From: an uncultured Mycolicibacterium sp.
GTDB lineage: Bacteria > Actinomycetota > Actinomycetes > Mycobacteriales > Mycobacteriaceae
Direction: 5' to 3'
Assembly (NCBI GenBank): GCA_945957405.1
Contig: CAMFLL010000007.1
Coordinates: 1-47,792 of the forward strand
DNA length: 47,792 nt
Shown: one piece after another, positions 39,894 to 47,792 of the stretch
Layout: every line of letters starts with the position of its first letter
How positions within the stretch are numbered: the first letter of the stretch is position 1
Translations under genes and position numbers: made by a program
The notes under the pieces: generated by a model
What the model saw: the letters and a program-made list of their open reading frames with translations, nothing else
Told to the model about the DNA's origin: nothing
Database searches by the model: none

Positions 39894-40822
39894 CCCAGAT
39901 CGCCGAAAGCACAACATCTTCGACCTCGTCGGCGCGCAAGCGCAGCGGATTCTCCTTGGTGCTCCTCGGGGCACTGCGCAGCAGTCGCGGGCGAGCCGCC
40001 GCTATTGTCCTGGGGCTCGTCCTCGCGGTCGCGATCATCGGCCCGTTCGTCGCGCCGTATTCACCCACCGAAGTCGTCACTGCGACATTCAACAAGCCGG
40101 GTGCCGGTTACCTGCTCGGTGGCGACAACCTCGGCCGTGACGTCCTCTCGCGCGTCTTGAACGGTGGCTGGGTGCTGATCCTGCTCGCCGTCGCCGCCAC
40201 CGCACTCGGGCTCGTCGTCGGAACCATCGGCGGCTTGACGGCCGCCTATGTGGGCGGCAAGACCGATGCGGCCATCATGCGCGTCGTCGACGTCGTACTG
40301 GCGTTGCCGCAGATCATCTTTGCGTTGTTGCTGCTGAGCGTCGTCGGTCCGAAGATCTGGCTTCTGGTTGTGGCGGTGGGACTCTCGCACGCCCCACAGG
40401 TCGCCCGGGTGGTCTACGCCTCAGCCCAGGACGTCACCGAACGTGACTTCGTCAAAGTCGCCCGCCTGTGGGGTATGCCCTCCTTCCGCGTCATCACCAC
40501 CGAGATCCTGCCGAACCTGCTGACTCCCTTGATGGTCGAGGCGGGTCTGCGGCTGAGCTACTCGATCATCATGATCTCGGGCCTGAGCTTTCTGGGCTTC
40601 GGTCGTCAGCCACCGGCCTCCGACTGGGGTCTGATGATCAATGAGAACCGGCTCGGGTTGTACACCAATCCGTGGTGTATCGCGGCGCCTGCCATCCTCA
40701 TTGCGCTCCTGGCGGTCGGCACCAACATGCTCACCGACGCAATCGCGCGCTCCTCGCTCGGCGAAGAACGCGGCGAAGACGCGGTCCTGTCCAGTTCACT
40801 CGGCACGGTAGTGGAGAAATGA
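39890..40822 (+). CDS. ABC transporter permease, DppC/OppC family
   Basis: A 310-aa membrane permease partner of the preceding gene. It shows the OppC_N-type first span (GRAAAIVLGLVLAVAIIGPFVAPYSP), the GGDNLGRDVLSRVLNGG motif before span 2, and the EAA loop in ERDFVKVARLWGMPSFRVITTEILPNL. It ends with a hydrophilic tail. It overlaps its neighbours on both sides (ATGA upstream, ATGA into the ATPase gene), so all three are coupled. The substrate class cannot be read from it. Confidence 0.85.
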   Translation: MTQIAESTTSSTSSARKRSGFSLVLLGALRSSRGRAAAIVLGLVLAVAIIGPFVAPYSPTEVVTATFNKPGAGYLLGGDNLGRDVLSRVLNGGWVLILLAVAATALGLVVGTIGGLTAAYVGGKTDAAIMRVVDVVLALPQIIFALLLLSVVGPKIWLLVVAVGLSHAPQVARVVYASAQDVTERDFVKVARLWGMPSFRVITTEILPNLLTPLMVEAGLRLSYSIIMISGLSFLGFGRQPPASDWGLMINENRLGLYTNPWCIAAPAILIALLAVGTNMLTDAIARSSLGEERGEDAVLSSSLGTVVEK

Positions 40823-42453
40823 CGATGACAACCTCAACAGTTCAATCCACGTCTGATGTGTGCGTTCGCGTCGCCGGGCTGTGCGTCTCGCTGGCCAAGA
40901 GCAATGCGGCCATCGTCGACGACGTCAGCTTCGAACTGTGCCGCGGCGAAGTGCTCGGCCTGGTCGGTGAATCGGGCTCCGGGAAGACCACCGCCGGCCT
41001 GGCCCTGATGGGCTACACGCGCCGTGGACTACGCATCACCGGCGGCTCGGTACATGTCGGCGGCCGGGACATCCTCGCCCTCGATGACGAAGGGCTGGAA
41101 CAGGTACGCGGTCGCGTCGTCGCCTACGTCCCCCAGGACCCCGCCAGCGCGCTCAACCCGGCGATGAAGGTGGGGCCACAACTGCGTGAGGTCTTTGCCG
41201 CGCACCCCGATTGCCTGCCCAGCGGCGCCGACGTCGAGCAGACGGTTCTCGAGGTGCTGCAGGCTGTTCGCCTGCCCGACCCTCAACGAGTGTTGCGGTC
41301 CTATCCACATCAGCTGTCCGGTGGGCAGCAGCAACGGGTGGGTATCGCGATGGCGTTCGCGGCGCGGCCAGAACTGATCATCTTCGACGAGCCCACGACG
41401 GGACTCGACGTGACGACACAACGCCATTTCCTGGACACCGTGCGACGATTGGCGGCCGAGACCGGTGTTGCCGCCGTGTACGTCAGCCATGATCTGCCCG
41501 TCGTGGCGGAACTGGCCAAGCAGACCGCCGTGATGCACAAGGGCCGGATCGTCGAATGCGGGCCCACCCAGGAGATCTTCGAACATCCCAAGGATCCGTA
41601 CACCAGTGCTCTGATCAAGGCCATTCCGTCGGTGCGGTCGGCGGCGTCGACCGACGAGCAGCGTCTCGTCGGCGACGGCCCTGCGGGCCGCGATGTCGCC
41701 CTGCGGTGCGCGGGCCTGACCGCTCGCTACGGCGCGCGCACCGTCCTGACCGGAGTGGACTTCACGCTGCCCGCCGGAACATGTCTGGCCGTGGTGGGCG
41801 AATCAGGTTCGGGCAAGACCACATTGGCGCGCTCATTGATCGGTCTGCACCCCGACTGGACCGGAGATGTCGAGCTCAACGGGGGGAGGCTCGCGCAGCG
41901 CAGCGACCAACGTTCCGACACCGAGCGCCGCGTCATGCAATACATCTTCCAGAGCCCCTACAACTCGCTGAATCCGCGCAAGACCGTCGGTGAGATTCTG
42001 GATGCTCCGCTGCGGCTGTTCTACGACGTCAACCGCACTGACCGAGTGCGGCGCATCAACGACACTCTCGCGGCAGTGTCGCTTGGACCGTCGTTTCTCA
42101 ACAAGTTTCCGCATCAGCTCAGCGGGGGACAACGCCAGAGGGTGTCGCTGGGCCGTGCGCTGGTGGTCGAGCCGTCAGTGATGATCTGCGACGAGATCAC
42201 CTCGGCACTCGACGTGTCCGTTCAGGCGGCAATCCTGGAGGAACTGCGTGCCCTGCAAGCTCAGCGCAACCTCTCGATGCTGTTCATCACCCACGACCTC
42301 GGCGTCGTGCGCTCCATTGCCCAGAACGTGATGGTGCTCGAAGGCGGTCGGGTCGTCGAATGTGGCACCACCGAACAGGTTTTGGAGCGCCCGTCGCATC
42401 CCTACACCCAGCAGCTGCTGGCCGATATTCCCGAACTGCGCGCGAGCGCGTGA
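40819..42453 (+). CDS. Fused double ABC ATPase (DppD-DppF type)
   Basis: A 544-aa cytoplasmic ATPase with both nucleotide-binding domains of the importer in one chain. Walker A motifs GESGSGKTT are at 50-58 and 327-335, and signatures LSGGQQQRVGIAMAF and LSGGQRQRVSLGRAL precede Walker B segments IIFDEPTTGLD and MICDEITSALD. The second lacks the usual Pro after Glu (DEIT), a change common in this family. The linker near residue 260-290 has the CGPTQEIFEHPKDPYTSALIKAIP block typical of DppD C-termini, repeated at the end. The ATG at 40819 follows a GTGGAGA ribosome site and overlaps the permease stop. Confidence 0.88.
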   Translation: MTMTTSTVQSTSDVCVRVAGLCVSLAKSNAAIVDDVSFELCRGEVLGLVGESGSGKTTAGLALMGYTRRGLRITGGSVHVGGRDILALDDEGLEQVRGRVVAYVPQDPASALNPAMKVGPQLREVFAAHPDCLPSGADVEQTVLEVLQAVRLPDPQRVLRSYPHQLSGGQQQRVGIAMAFAARPELIIFDEPTTGLDVTTQRHFLDTVRRLAAETGVAAVYVSHDLPVVAELAKQTAVMHKGRIVECGPTQEIFEHPKDPYTSALIKAIPSVRSAASTDEQRLVGDGPAGRDVALRCAGLTARYGARTVLTGVDFTLPAGTCLAVVGESGSGKTTLARSLIGLHPDWTGDVELNGGRLAQRSDQRSDTERRVMQYIFQSPYNSLNPRKTVGEILDAPLRLFYDVNRTDRVRRINDTLAAVSLGPSFLNKFPHQLSGGQRQRVSLGRALVVEPSVMICDEITSALDVSVQAAILEELRALQAQRNLSMLFITHDLGVVRSIAQNVMVLEGGRVVECGTTEQVLERPSHPYTQQLLADIPELRASA

Positions 42454-42478
42454 CCGAGCCGACGAGGGAGATAGAACA

Positions 42479-44074
42479 ATGATCGGACGCGAAACGCTGC
42501 CGGGTCGCATCGACCGGGGTTTCAGCCGGCGCGATGTGTTGAAGTACTCCTCGCTCGGGCTCGCCGGCGCAGCCCTGCTCGGCACGGCCGTGGGTTGCGG
42601 TAACGCCAACCAGGCCGATGTGCCCGGGCCGTCCGGTAATCCCAAGCGCGGCGGGTCGCTGACGCTCGGGGCCTCCGGTGGTGCCTCCAACGACACCATC
42701 GATCCGCACAGCGGCCTGACGAACGCGGATTACCCACGACTGTCCATGCTGTACGAACCATTGGTCGGGCTCGACCATGAAGGCAAGATCAGATACGTGC
42801 TGGCCGAGAGTATTACACCCGACGCGGCGGGCAAATCGTATGTGATCACCCTGCGGGCCGGTCTACGTAGCCATGACGGCACAACATTCGGTGCCGAGGA
42901 CGTGCTGTGGAATTTCCGGCGCATCTCTGACGAGAAGCTGCAGGGCGCAACCATTCTCGCGCCCATTGATTTCGCCGCCACACGCGTGCTCGACCCGACC
43001 AGGCTGCAACTGGTGTTCAGTCAGCCATATTCGGTGTTCGTGGAGACGCTGGCGGGTCTGCCCTACTATTTCATGGCCGGCAAGAGCTGGCGCGCGGACA
43101 ACCCGGTTGGCACGGGCCCGTTCAAGTTCGAGTCGTTCCAGCCCGGTGTGCAGAGCAAGTTCGTCCGGTTCGACGGTTACTGGGACGAGGACAAGCCGTA
43201 CCTGGACAGCGTCACAGTGCTGAACATGAGCGACGAGATCACCCAGGTGAACGCGTTGCTGAGTGGGCAGGTCGACGTGATCGACTACCTGTCGGCGCAG
43301 GCCGTGCCGCAGTTGCGGGCCGCCGGGATGGTGTTGACCATCTCGCAGACCGGGGGATGGGCGCCCATCACCCTGCCCACCAACGCCGCTCCCTTCGACG
43401 ACGACCGGGTGCGCCAGGCGTTCAAGCTCCTGGTCGACCGCAAGCAGATCAACGATGTCGTCTACGGCGGTTTCGGTACCGTCGCGAATGATGTTTTCGC
43501 GCCGTACGATCCGCGCACTGCGACGTTCCCGCAGCGTGAACGCAATGTCGACGAGGCCAGGTCGCTACTCAAGTCGGCGGGCCACAACTCGCTCGATCTG
43601 ACGCTGATCACCAACGACGTCGTGCCGGCGCAGCGCAGTGTGGCCCAGTTGTTCGCGCAGCAGGCCAAAGACGCCGGGGTCAACATCAGCGTGCAGTTCG
43701 AGAACGCGACCACGTTCTTCGCGAACAGTTACCTGAAGACCACCAACGCGTCGCAGGACTACTGGTTCTTCGTCCCGTACCTCGCCAACGCGGCCGGTGC
43801 CACGGTCCCCAACGCGCCATTCAACGCGACGTTCTTCAACAACGAGGAATACGGCAAGATCTACCAGGCGGCCGTGTCCACCTCCGATGCCGGGCGCCAG
43901 GCCGAGTACGTGCACGAGATGCAGCGCATCGACTATGACCGCGGCGGCAACATCATTCCGGCGTTCTATCCCATCATCGACGCGAGCACGCCACGCGTCG
44001 GCGGGATGGTCAAGGATGTCAGCGGTTGGCCGCTGGGGAACTGGAACTTCAAGAACCTGTGGCTCGATCAGTGA
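42479..44074 (+). CDS. ABC transporter substrate-binding lipoprotein, family 5 (Tat-exported)
   Basis: A 531-aa solute-binding protein of the SBP_bac_5 (oligopeptide/nickel/opine) family. The N-terminus has a twin-arginine motif SRRDVLK (16-22), a hydrophobic stretch, and a lipobox ending at Cys40 (GTAVGC), so it is probably a Tat-exported lipoprotein held at the outer face of the membrane. The fold opens with GGSLTLGASGGASNDTIDPHSG and contains the usual YEPLVGLDHEGKI and GTGPFKFESFQPG segments. Tat export suggests folding before secretion. GAGGGAGA precedes the ATG. The ligand is unknown; the neighbouring oxidoreductases suggest a small alcohol-bearing molecule rather than a peptide. Confidence 0.88.
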   Translation: MIGRETLPGRIDRGFSRRDVLKYSSLGLAGAALLGTAVGCGNANQADVPGPSGNPKRGGSLTLGASGGASNDTIDPHSGLTNADYPRLSMLYEPLVGLDHEGKIRYVLAESITPDAAGKSYVITLRAGLRSHDGTTFGAEDVLWNFRRISDEKLQGATILAPIDFAATRVLDPTRLQLVFSQPYSVFVETLAGLPYYFMAGKSWRADNPVGTGPFKFESFQPGVQSKFVRFDGYWDEDKPYLDSVTVLNMSDEITQVNALLSGQVDVIDYLSAQAVPQLRAAGMVLTISQTGGWAPITLPTNAAPFDDDRVRQAFKLLVDRKQINDVVYGGFGTVANDVFAPYDPRTATFPQRERNVDEARSLLKSAGHNSLDLTLITNDVVPAQRSVAQLFAQQAKDAGVNISVQFENATTFFANSYLKTTNASQDYWFFVPYLANAAGATVPNAPFNATFFNNEEYGKIYQAAVSTSDAGRQAEYVHEMQRIDYDRGGNIIPAFYPIIDASTPRVGGMVKDVSGWPLGNWNFKNLWLDQ

Positions 44075-44138
44075 CAGCCGCATATTGCTCAAAATGGCCA
44101 ATCAGTGCGTTGAGTGCTTACCGGAAAAAGGTTGTCAC

Positions 44139-45776
44139 ATGAGTATTCCAGGTTCAGCGGTGGACACCGATGTCGTCGACGTGCTCATCGTCGGTGCCGG
44201 CCCGTCGGGAGCGATCGTCGCAAATGAGATGGCGCGCAACGGCTTCTCGGTGGTGTGCCTCGAGCAGGGCCGGTGGTTCAACAACAACGAGTTTCCCGGC
44301 GACAAGCAGGAATGGGAGCTGCTGTCGCAGCAGAAGTGGAGTCACGACCCCAATATCCGCGGCGCCAAGGAGGACTACCCCTTGGCGCTCGACAACAGCG
44401 ATCTACACCCGGTGATGATCGGCGGAGTGGGCGGCAGCACGCTCTTTTACGGCGGCCACTGGATGCGCCTGCTGCCGTCGGATTTTCGGATGCACTCCCT
44501 GGACGGGGCGGGCGATGACTGGCCGCTGACCTATGACGACCTGGCGCCCTACTACGACAAGATGGACCAGGCCATCGGGGTCTCCGGCGTCGAAGGCGAC
44601 CCGATGTACCCGGCGGGGATGGTCCCGCCGATGCCACCGCACCCGATCGGAAAGGTGGGCCGACGCGCCGCCGCCGGGATGAACAAGCTCGGCTGGCACT
44701 GGTGGCCCGCCCCGAATGCCATCGCGTCCCAGCGTCTGGGCGAACTCGCGCGCTGCGTCCGGTTCGGCACCTGCGAGACCGGGTGCCCGGAAGGCGCCAA
44801 GGCGTCCTTCGACATCACACATTGGCCGTCGGCGATCAAACACGGTGCGCAGCTGCGGACGCGGTCCCGGGTTCGGCAGATCACCACCGATGCGCGCGGA
44901 CGCGCCGACGGCGCCATCTATTTCGACGCCGACGGAGTGGAACGCCGCCAGAAGGCGCGGCTGGTGGTCCTGGCCGCCAACGGTATTGGCACACCCCGGT
45001 TACTCCTGCTGTCCGCACATGCGGGCGCACCCGACGGGTTGGCGAACTCATCCGGACTGGTCGGTAAGCGGTTGATGTTGCACCCGAACGGCGAAGTCAC
45101 CGGAATCTATGACGAAGACATGGACAGCTGGCTCGGACCGGCGGGCCAGTCGATTCACTCCCTCGAGTTCTATGAGACGGACTCGTCACGCGGATTCGTC
45201 GGTGGGGCCAAATGGCAGGTCATGCCGACAGGCGGGCCGATGCGTGCGTTGTTGCTGCACGACCGGGCTGGTTTCGACGACCAGTGGGGTCTTTCGGTCC
45301 ACGATCGGATGTCCGAGACGTTGGGCCGCAGCCTGCAATGGGCGATCAATTCGCAGGACATGCCGGAGGACACCAACACCGTCACGCTCGACGACACCGT
45401 GACCGACTCCGACGGGATCCCCGCGCCGCGTGTCCACTACCGGATTTCAGAGAACACCCGTAGGCTGATGAGTTTCAACCTCGACCGCGTCGAGGAAGCC
45501 CACCAGGCCGCGGGAGCGGTGAAGACCATCCGCACCGATCTGTGGCCGGGCCAGCCGGGGCACCTGCTGGGCACCGCCAAGATGGGAACCAATCCCGCCA
45601 CATCGGTTGTCGACCAATGGGGTATGTCCCATGATGTGCCCAACCTGGCCATCGTGGACGGCAGCACCATGCCGACATCGGGAGCGGTCAACCCCACAGC
45701 GACCATTGCCGCAATGGCCTTAAGGACCGCCGAATACCTTGTGGCCAACGCCAGCCGGCAGGAGATCTCATCATGA
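44139..45776 (+). CDS. GMC oxidoreductase, FAD-dependent dehydrogenase with Fe-S-type cysteines
   Basis: A 545-aa flavoprotein related to large subunits of gluconate 2-dehydrogenase, sorbitol dehydrogenase and FAD-glucose dehydrogenase. The FAD motif GAGPSG is at 19-24 and the catalytic pair is His475 (GHLLGTAKMG) and Asn518 (VNPTATI). Cys206, Cys212 and Cys216 have the C-x5-C-x3-C spacing that I recall for the [3Fe-4S] ligands of Burkholderia FAD-glucose dehydrogenase. There is no signal peptide. AAAGG lies seven bases before the ATG at 44139. The next gene, the small subunit, overlaps its stop (ATGA). It would oxidise an alcohol or sugar to an aldehyde, ketone or lactone; the electron acceptor is not encoded here. 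Confidence 0.82.
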   Translation: MSIPGSAVDTDVVDVLIVGAGPSGAIVANEMARNGFSVVCLEQGRWFNNNEFPGDKQEWELLSQQKWSHDPNIRGAKEDYPLALDNSDLHPVMIGGVGGSTLFYGGHWMRLLPSDFRMHSLDGAGDDWPLTYDDLAPYYDKMDQAIGVSGVEGDPMYPAGMVPPMPPHPIGKVGRRAAAGMNKLGWHWWPAPNAIASQRLGELARCVRFGTCETGCPEGAKASFDITHWPSAIKHGAQLRTRSRVRQITTDARGRADGAIYFDADGVERRQKARLVVLAANGIGTPRLLLLSAHAGAPDGLANSSGLVGKRLMLHPNGEVTGIYDEDMDSWLGPAGQSIHSLEFYETDSSRGFVGGAKWQVMPTGGPMRALLLHDRAGFDDQWGLSVHDRMSETLGRSLQWAINSQDMPEDTNTVTLDDTVTDSDGIPAPRVHYRISENTRRLMSFNLDRVEEAHQAAGAVKTIRTDLWPGQPGHLLGTAKMGTNPATSVVDQWGMSHDVPNLAIVDGSTMPTSGAVNPTATIAAMALRTAEYLVANASRQEISS

Positions 45777-46216
45777 CTCACTCATCCGCCACGGCGGTGC
45801 TGACGGTCGATGAGCGGGCGCAGCTGCATGCCCTCGCCGACATTCTGATTCCGCAGACCGAGACGATGCCGCCGTTGAGAGATGTCGACGCCGACGGTGG
45901 GTGGCTCGACCGAGCCTGCGTCGCGCGCGGCGACCTTCTTCCAGCGCTACGGGCCGCACTGCTGGATCTGGCCGGGGCAGCAGACCTCACCGCGGCGCTG
46001 CGTGGACTGCACGGGGCCGACCGCGATACGTTCGATGTGGTCGCCACCGTCGTGGCCGGGGCCTATTACATGGTTCCCCGGGTGCGTGAATTGATCGGAT
46101 ACCCGGGCCAGCTGAGGTCGCCGGCACCGATCGATCTGGCCGCCGACGAACTGTCCGACGAGATCTTCGAGGGTGCCATGAGTTATGCGGGCAGCTATCG
46201 GGCGGCCCCGGCATGA
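45773..46216 (+). CDS. Small subunit of GMC dehydrogenase (gluconate 2-dehydrogenase subunit 3-like)
   Basis: A 147-aa helical protein. The LHALADILIPQTETMPPLRDVDADGGWLDRA opening matches the LAxxxxxIIP...GA...FID pattern of gluconate 2-dehydrogenase subunit 3, which in FAD-glucose dehydrogenase acts as a folding and export partner. Here it has no Tat or Sec signal, so the complex is likely cytoplasmic. It overlaps the GMC stop by four bases, a sign of stoichiometric production. The identification rests on this short motif and on context. Confidence 0.65.
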   Translation: MTHSSATAVLTVDERAQLHALADILIPQTETMPPLRDVDADGGWLDRACVARGDLLPALRAALLDLAGAADLTAALRGLHGADRDTFDVVATVVAGAYYMVPRVRELIGYPGQLRSPAPIDLAADELSDEIFEGAMSYAGSYRAAPA

Positions 46217-46265
46217 AACCACTGAATCGACGCTGACACACCCACCCAGAGGACAGGAACACATC

Positions 46266-47756
46266 ATGACCACATCCGCCATGACAGCCACCGAATTGCG
46301 ATCCTACGTGCGGGAATTCGCCACGGCCGTGTCGGGTAACTTCATCGACGGGCGCTGGACTCCCGCGTCGTCATCGGACACCATCGAGGTGTTCGACCCG
46401 TCGACCGGCGAGCTCCTGGGCGAGGTCGCGGCGTCGTCGGCCAAGGACGCCGACGCCGCCGTCGAATCCGCCCGGGCGGCACAACCGGCGTGGGCGGCGA
46501 GCACCCCGGCCGAACGTTCCCAGACGTTGTTCAAGATCGCCGACGCCGTCGAAGCCCATTTCGAGCAGATGCTGGCCATGGAGACCGTCGATGCGGGTAA
46601 GCCGGTCACCGTGGTCCGTGAGGAGGAGTTGCCCGGCAGCATCGACGCGATGCGCTATTTCGCCGGTGCCGGCCGCACGCTGTCGGCGCAGGCCGGTGGC
46701 GACTACCTCGACGGCGTCACCTCGGTGATGCGCCGCGAACCCCTTGGGGTGGTCGCCGGCATCACGCCGTGGAACTACCCGCTGCTGCAGGCGGTCGCCA
46801 AGATCTTTCCCGCCTTGGCGGTGGGTAACACCGTGGTGATCAAACCGGCCGAGACCACGCCCTACTCGACGGCCCTGCTGGTGCAGCTGGCCGGCGACAT
46901 CCTGCCCGCGGGGGTGCTGAACCTGGTGTTCGGCACCGGTGCCGTTGTCGGCGAAGCACTTTCGCAGCATCCCGAGGTGGACGTGGTGTCCTTCACCGGT
47001 TCCATCGACACCGGCCGCAAGGTCGGTATCGCGGCTGCCGACGGTGTCAAGAAAGCGATCATGGAACTGGGCGGCAACTCACCGGTACTGGTGTTCGCCG
47101 ATGCGGATCTGCCCAAGGCGCTCGACGCCATCGCCGCGGGTGGTCTCTACAACACCGGCCAGGAATGCATGTCCGCCACGCGGATCATCGTCGAAGAGTC
47201 GATCGTCGATGACGTGGTCAGCGGTCTGAAACAGCGCTGCGAACAGTCCGTCGTCGGCGATGCGCTTGACCCGAGAACAACGGTGGGCCCGATGAATTCG
47301 CAGGCCCAACTGTCCCGTGTCATTGCGAAGGTCGACAACCTGCCGGCAGGCGCCGAGATCGTACTCGGCGGACAGGCCGACACCGCATCCGGCGGATATT
47401 TTTTCCCGCCCACCATCATCGTCGGCGCCGATCAGGACGACGAGATCGTGGCCGAGGAGATCTTCGGCCCGGTGTTCACCGTGCAGGGCTTCGCCGACGA
47501 AGCCGACGCCCTGGCGAAGGCCAACGGCACCCGCTACGGCTTGGCGTCATCGGTCTTCACGTCGAACGTCGGTCGTGCCACCCGCGTCCAGAACGCATTG
47601 AACTTCGGAACGGTATGGGTGAACAACCATTTGGTGTTCGGACCCGACCTGCCGGTCAGCGGTTTCGGCCAGTCCGGCATCGGCACCGAGAACTCGGTGG
47701 CCGGGTTCCTCGAGTTCACCCGCGTCAAGCATGTGATGATCGACAGCCGCATCTGA
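46266..47756 (+). CDS. Aldehyde dehydrogenase, aminoaldehyde/betaine-aldehyde type
   Basis: A 496-aa NAD(P)-dependent dehydrogenase. Glu267 (MELGGNS) and Cys301 (TGQECMSATR) are the catalytic residues, with PWNYP at 168-172 and a C-terminal FGQSGIGTENSVAGFLEFTRVKH segment. The overall look is that of gamma-aminobutyraldehyde or betaine-aldehyde dehydrogenases. The ATG at 46266 has only a weak AGGA upstream. It is the last gene seen in the rightward operon, 49 bp after the small subunit, and would oxidise the aldehyde made by the GMC enzyme to an acid. Only 36 bases of the window follow. Confidence 0.83.
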   Translation: MTTSAMTATELRSYVREFATAVSGNFIDGRWTPASSSDTIEVFDPSTGELLGEVAASSAKDADAAVESARAAQPAWAASTPAERSQTLFKIADAVEAHFEQMLAMETVDAGKPVTVVREEELPGSIDAMRYFAGAGRTLSAQAGGDYLDGVTSVMRREPLGVVAGITPWNYPLLQAVAKIFPALAVGNTVVIKPAETTPYSTALLVQLAGDILPAGVLNLVFGTGAVVGEALSQHPEVDVVSFTGSIDTGRKVGIAAADGVKKAIMELGGNSPVLVFADADLPKALDAIAAGGLYNTGQECMSATRIIVEESIVDDVVSGLKQRCEQSVVGDALDPRTTVGPMNSQAQLSRVIAKVDNLPAGAEIVLGGQADTASGGYFFPPTIIVGADQDDEIVAEEIFGPVFTVQGFADEADALAKANGTRYGLASSVFTSNVGRATRVQNALNFGTVWVNNHLVFGPDLPVSGFGQSGIGTENSVAGFLEFTRVKHVMIDSRI

Positions 47757-47792
47757 CCGATGCGCAGACCAAAGCGGCGCCCGGTGGTGAAC

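Noticed and set aside
1..47792. CRISPR arrays, rRNA or tRNA genes, phage genes, attachment sites and intact insertion sequences.
   Set aside because: I looked for regularly spaced repeats, integrases, transposases with catalytic motifs and RNA-gene signatures, and saw none beyond the doubtful fragment at 19528-19692.

Overview
The window is high-GC actinobacterial DNA, most likely from a fast-growing Mycobacterium (Mycolicibacterium) or a close relative. It encodes a mycobacterial-type cutinase-like secreted hydrolase, exported Ala/Ser/Lys-rich proteins of mycobacterial style, GTG starts, few T-rich terminators, and a dense mix of small catabolic operons each with its own regulator. No rRNA, tRNA, CRISPR array, prophage or intact insertion sequence was seen. 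This is accessory, metabolic chromosome.

Layout. 1-2174: the end of an MmgE/PrpD-family gene converging on a cNMP/CBS/DUF294 nucleotidyltransferase-like protein. 2227-6802: a compact choline-to-betaine operon (aldehyde dehydrogenase, APC permease, choline oxidase) that runs into the DUF294 gene. 7047-11188: an SPFH protein, a Crp/Fnr regulator, a cutinase and an Ala-rich exported protein. 11721-14835: a GntR regulator, a NanT-like transporter and a dihydrodipicolinate synthase/N-acetylneuraminate lyase family aldolase, with a perfect palindromic operator between regulator and transporter. 15012-18079: an acyltransferase, a double carboxymuconolactone-decarboxylase-like protein and a long beta-keto acid cleavage enzyme (BKACE). 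18085-25290: an exported protein, a possible transposase scrap, a TetR/sterol-desaturase pair under a 36-bp palindrome, a small membrane protein with paired operators, SurE, an SDR, a methyltransferase and an AraC regulator.

25367-32141 is the least understood part: six genes on one strand (aldehyde dehydrogenase, unknown 574-aa protein, M19-like protein lacking key metal ligands, DUF3726/Ldh-like protein, RidA, MFS transporter), the first five overlapping end to end. A divergent LysR gene has a perfect 9-9-9 palindrome touching its start codon. Next to it, 33134-35828 carries a GntR regulator divergent from the two subunits of aconitase X, whose characterised bacterial members dehydrate cis-3-hydroxy-L-proline. 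35743-47756 is a second catabolic locus: LacI and two SDRs leftward; rightward a 14-codon leader ORF, a complete family-5 ABC importer, a GMC oxidoreductase with a FAD-glucose-dehydrogenase-type Fe-S cysteine pattern, its small subunit and an aldehyde dehydrogenase. This reads as import, alcohol-to-aldehyde and aldehyde-to-acid oxidation of an unidentified solute.

The best candidates for undescribed biology are the overlapping M19/574-aa operon with its LysR palindrome, and the LacI-ABC-GMC locus with its leader ORF and Fe-S GMC enzyme without a visible cytochrome partner. All assignments rest on reading motifs and remembered family sequences; no database search was run.
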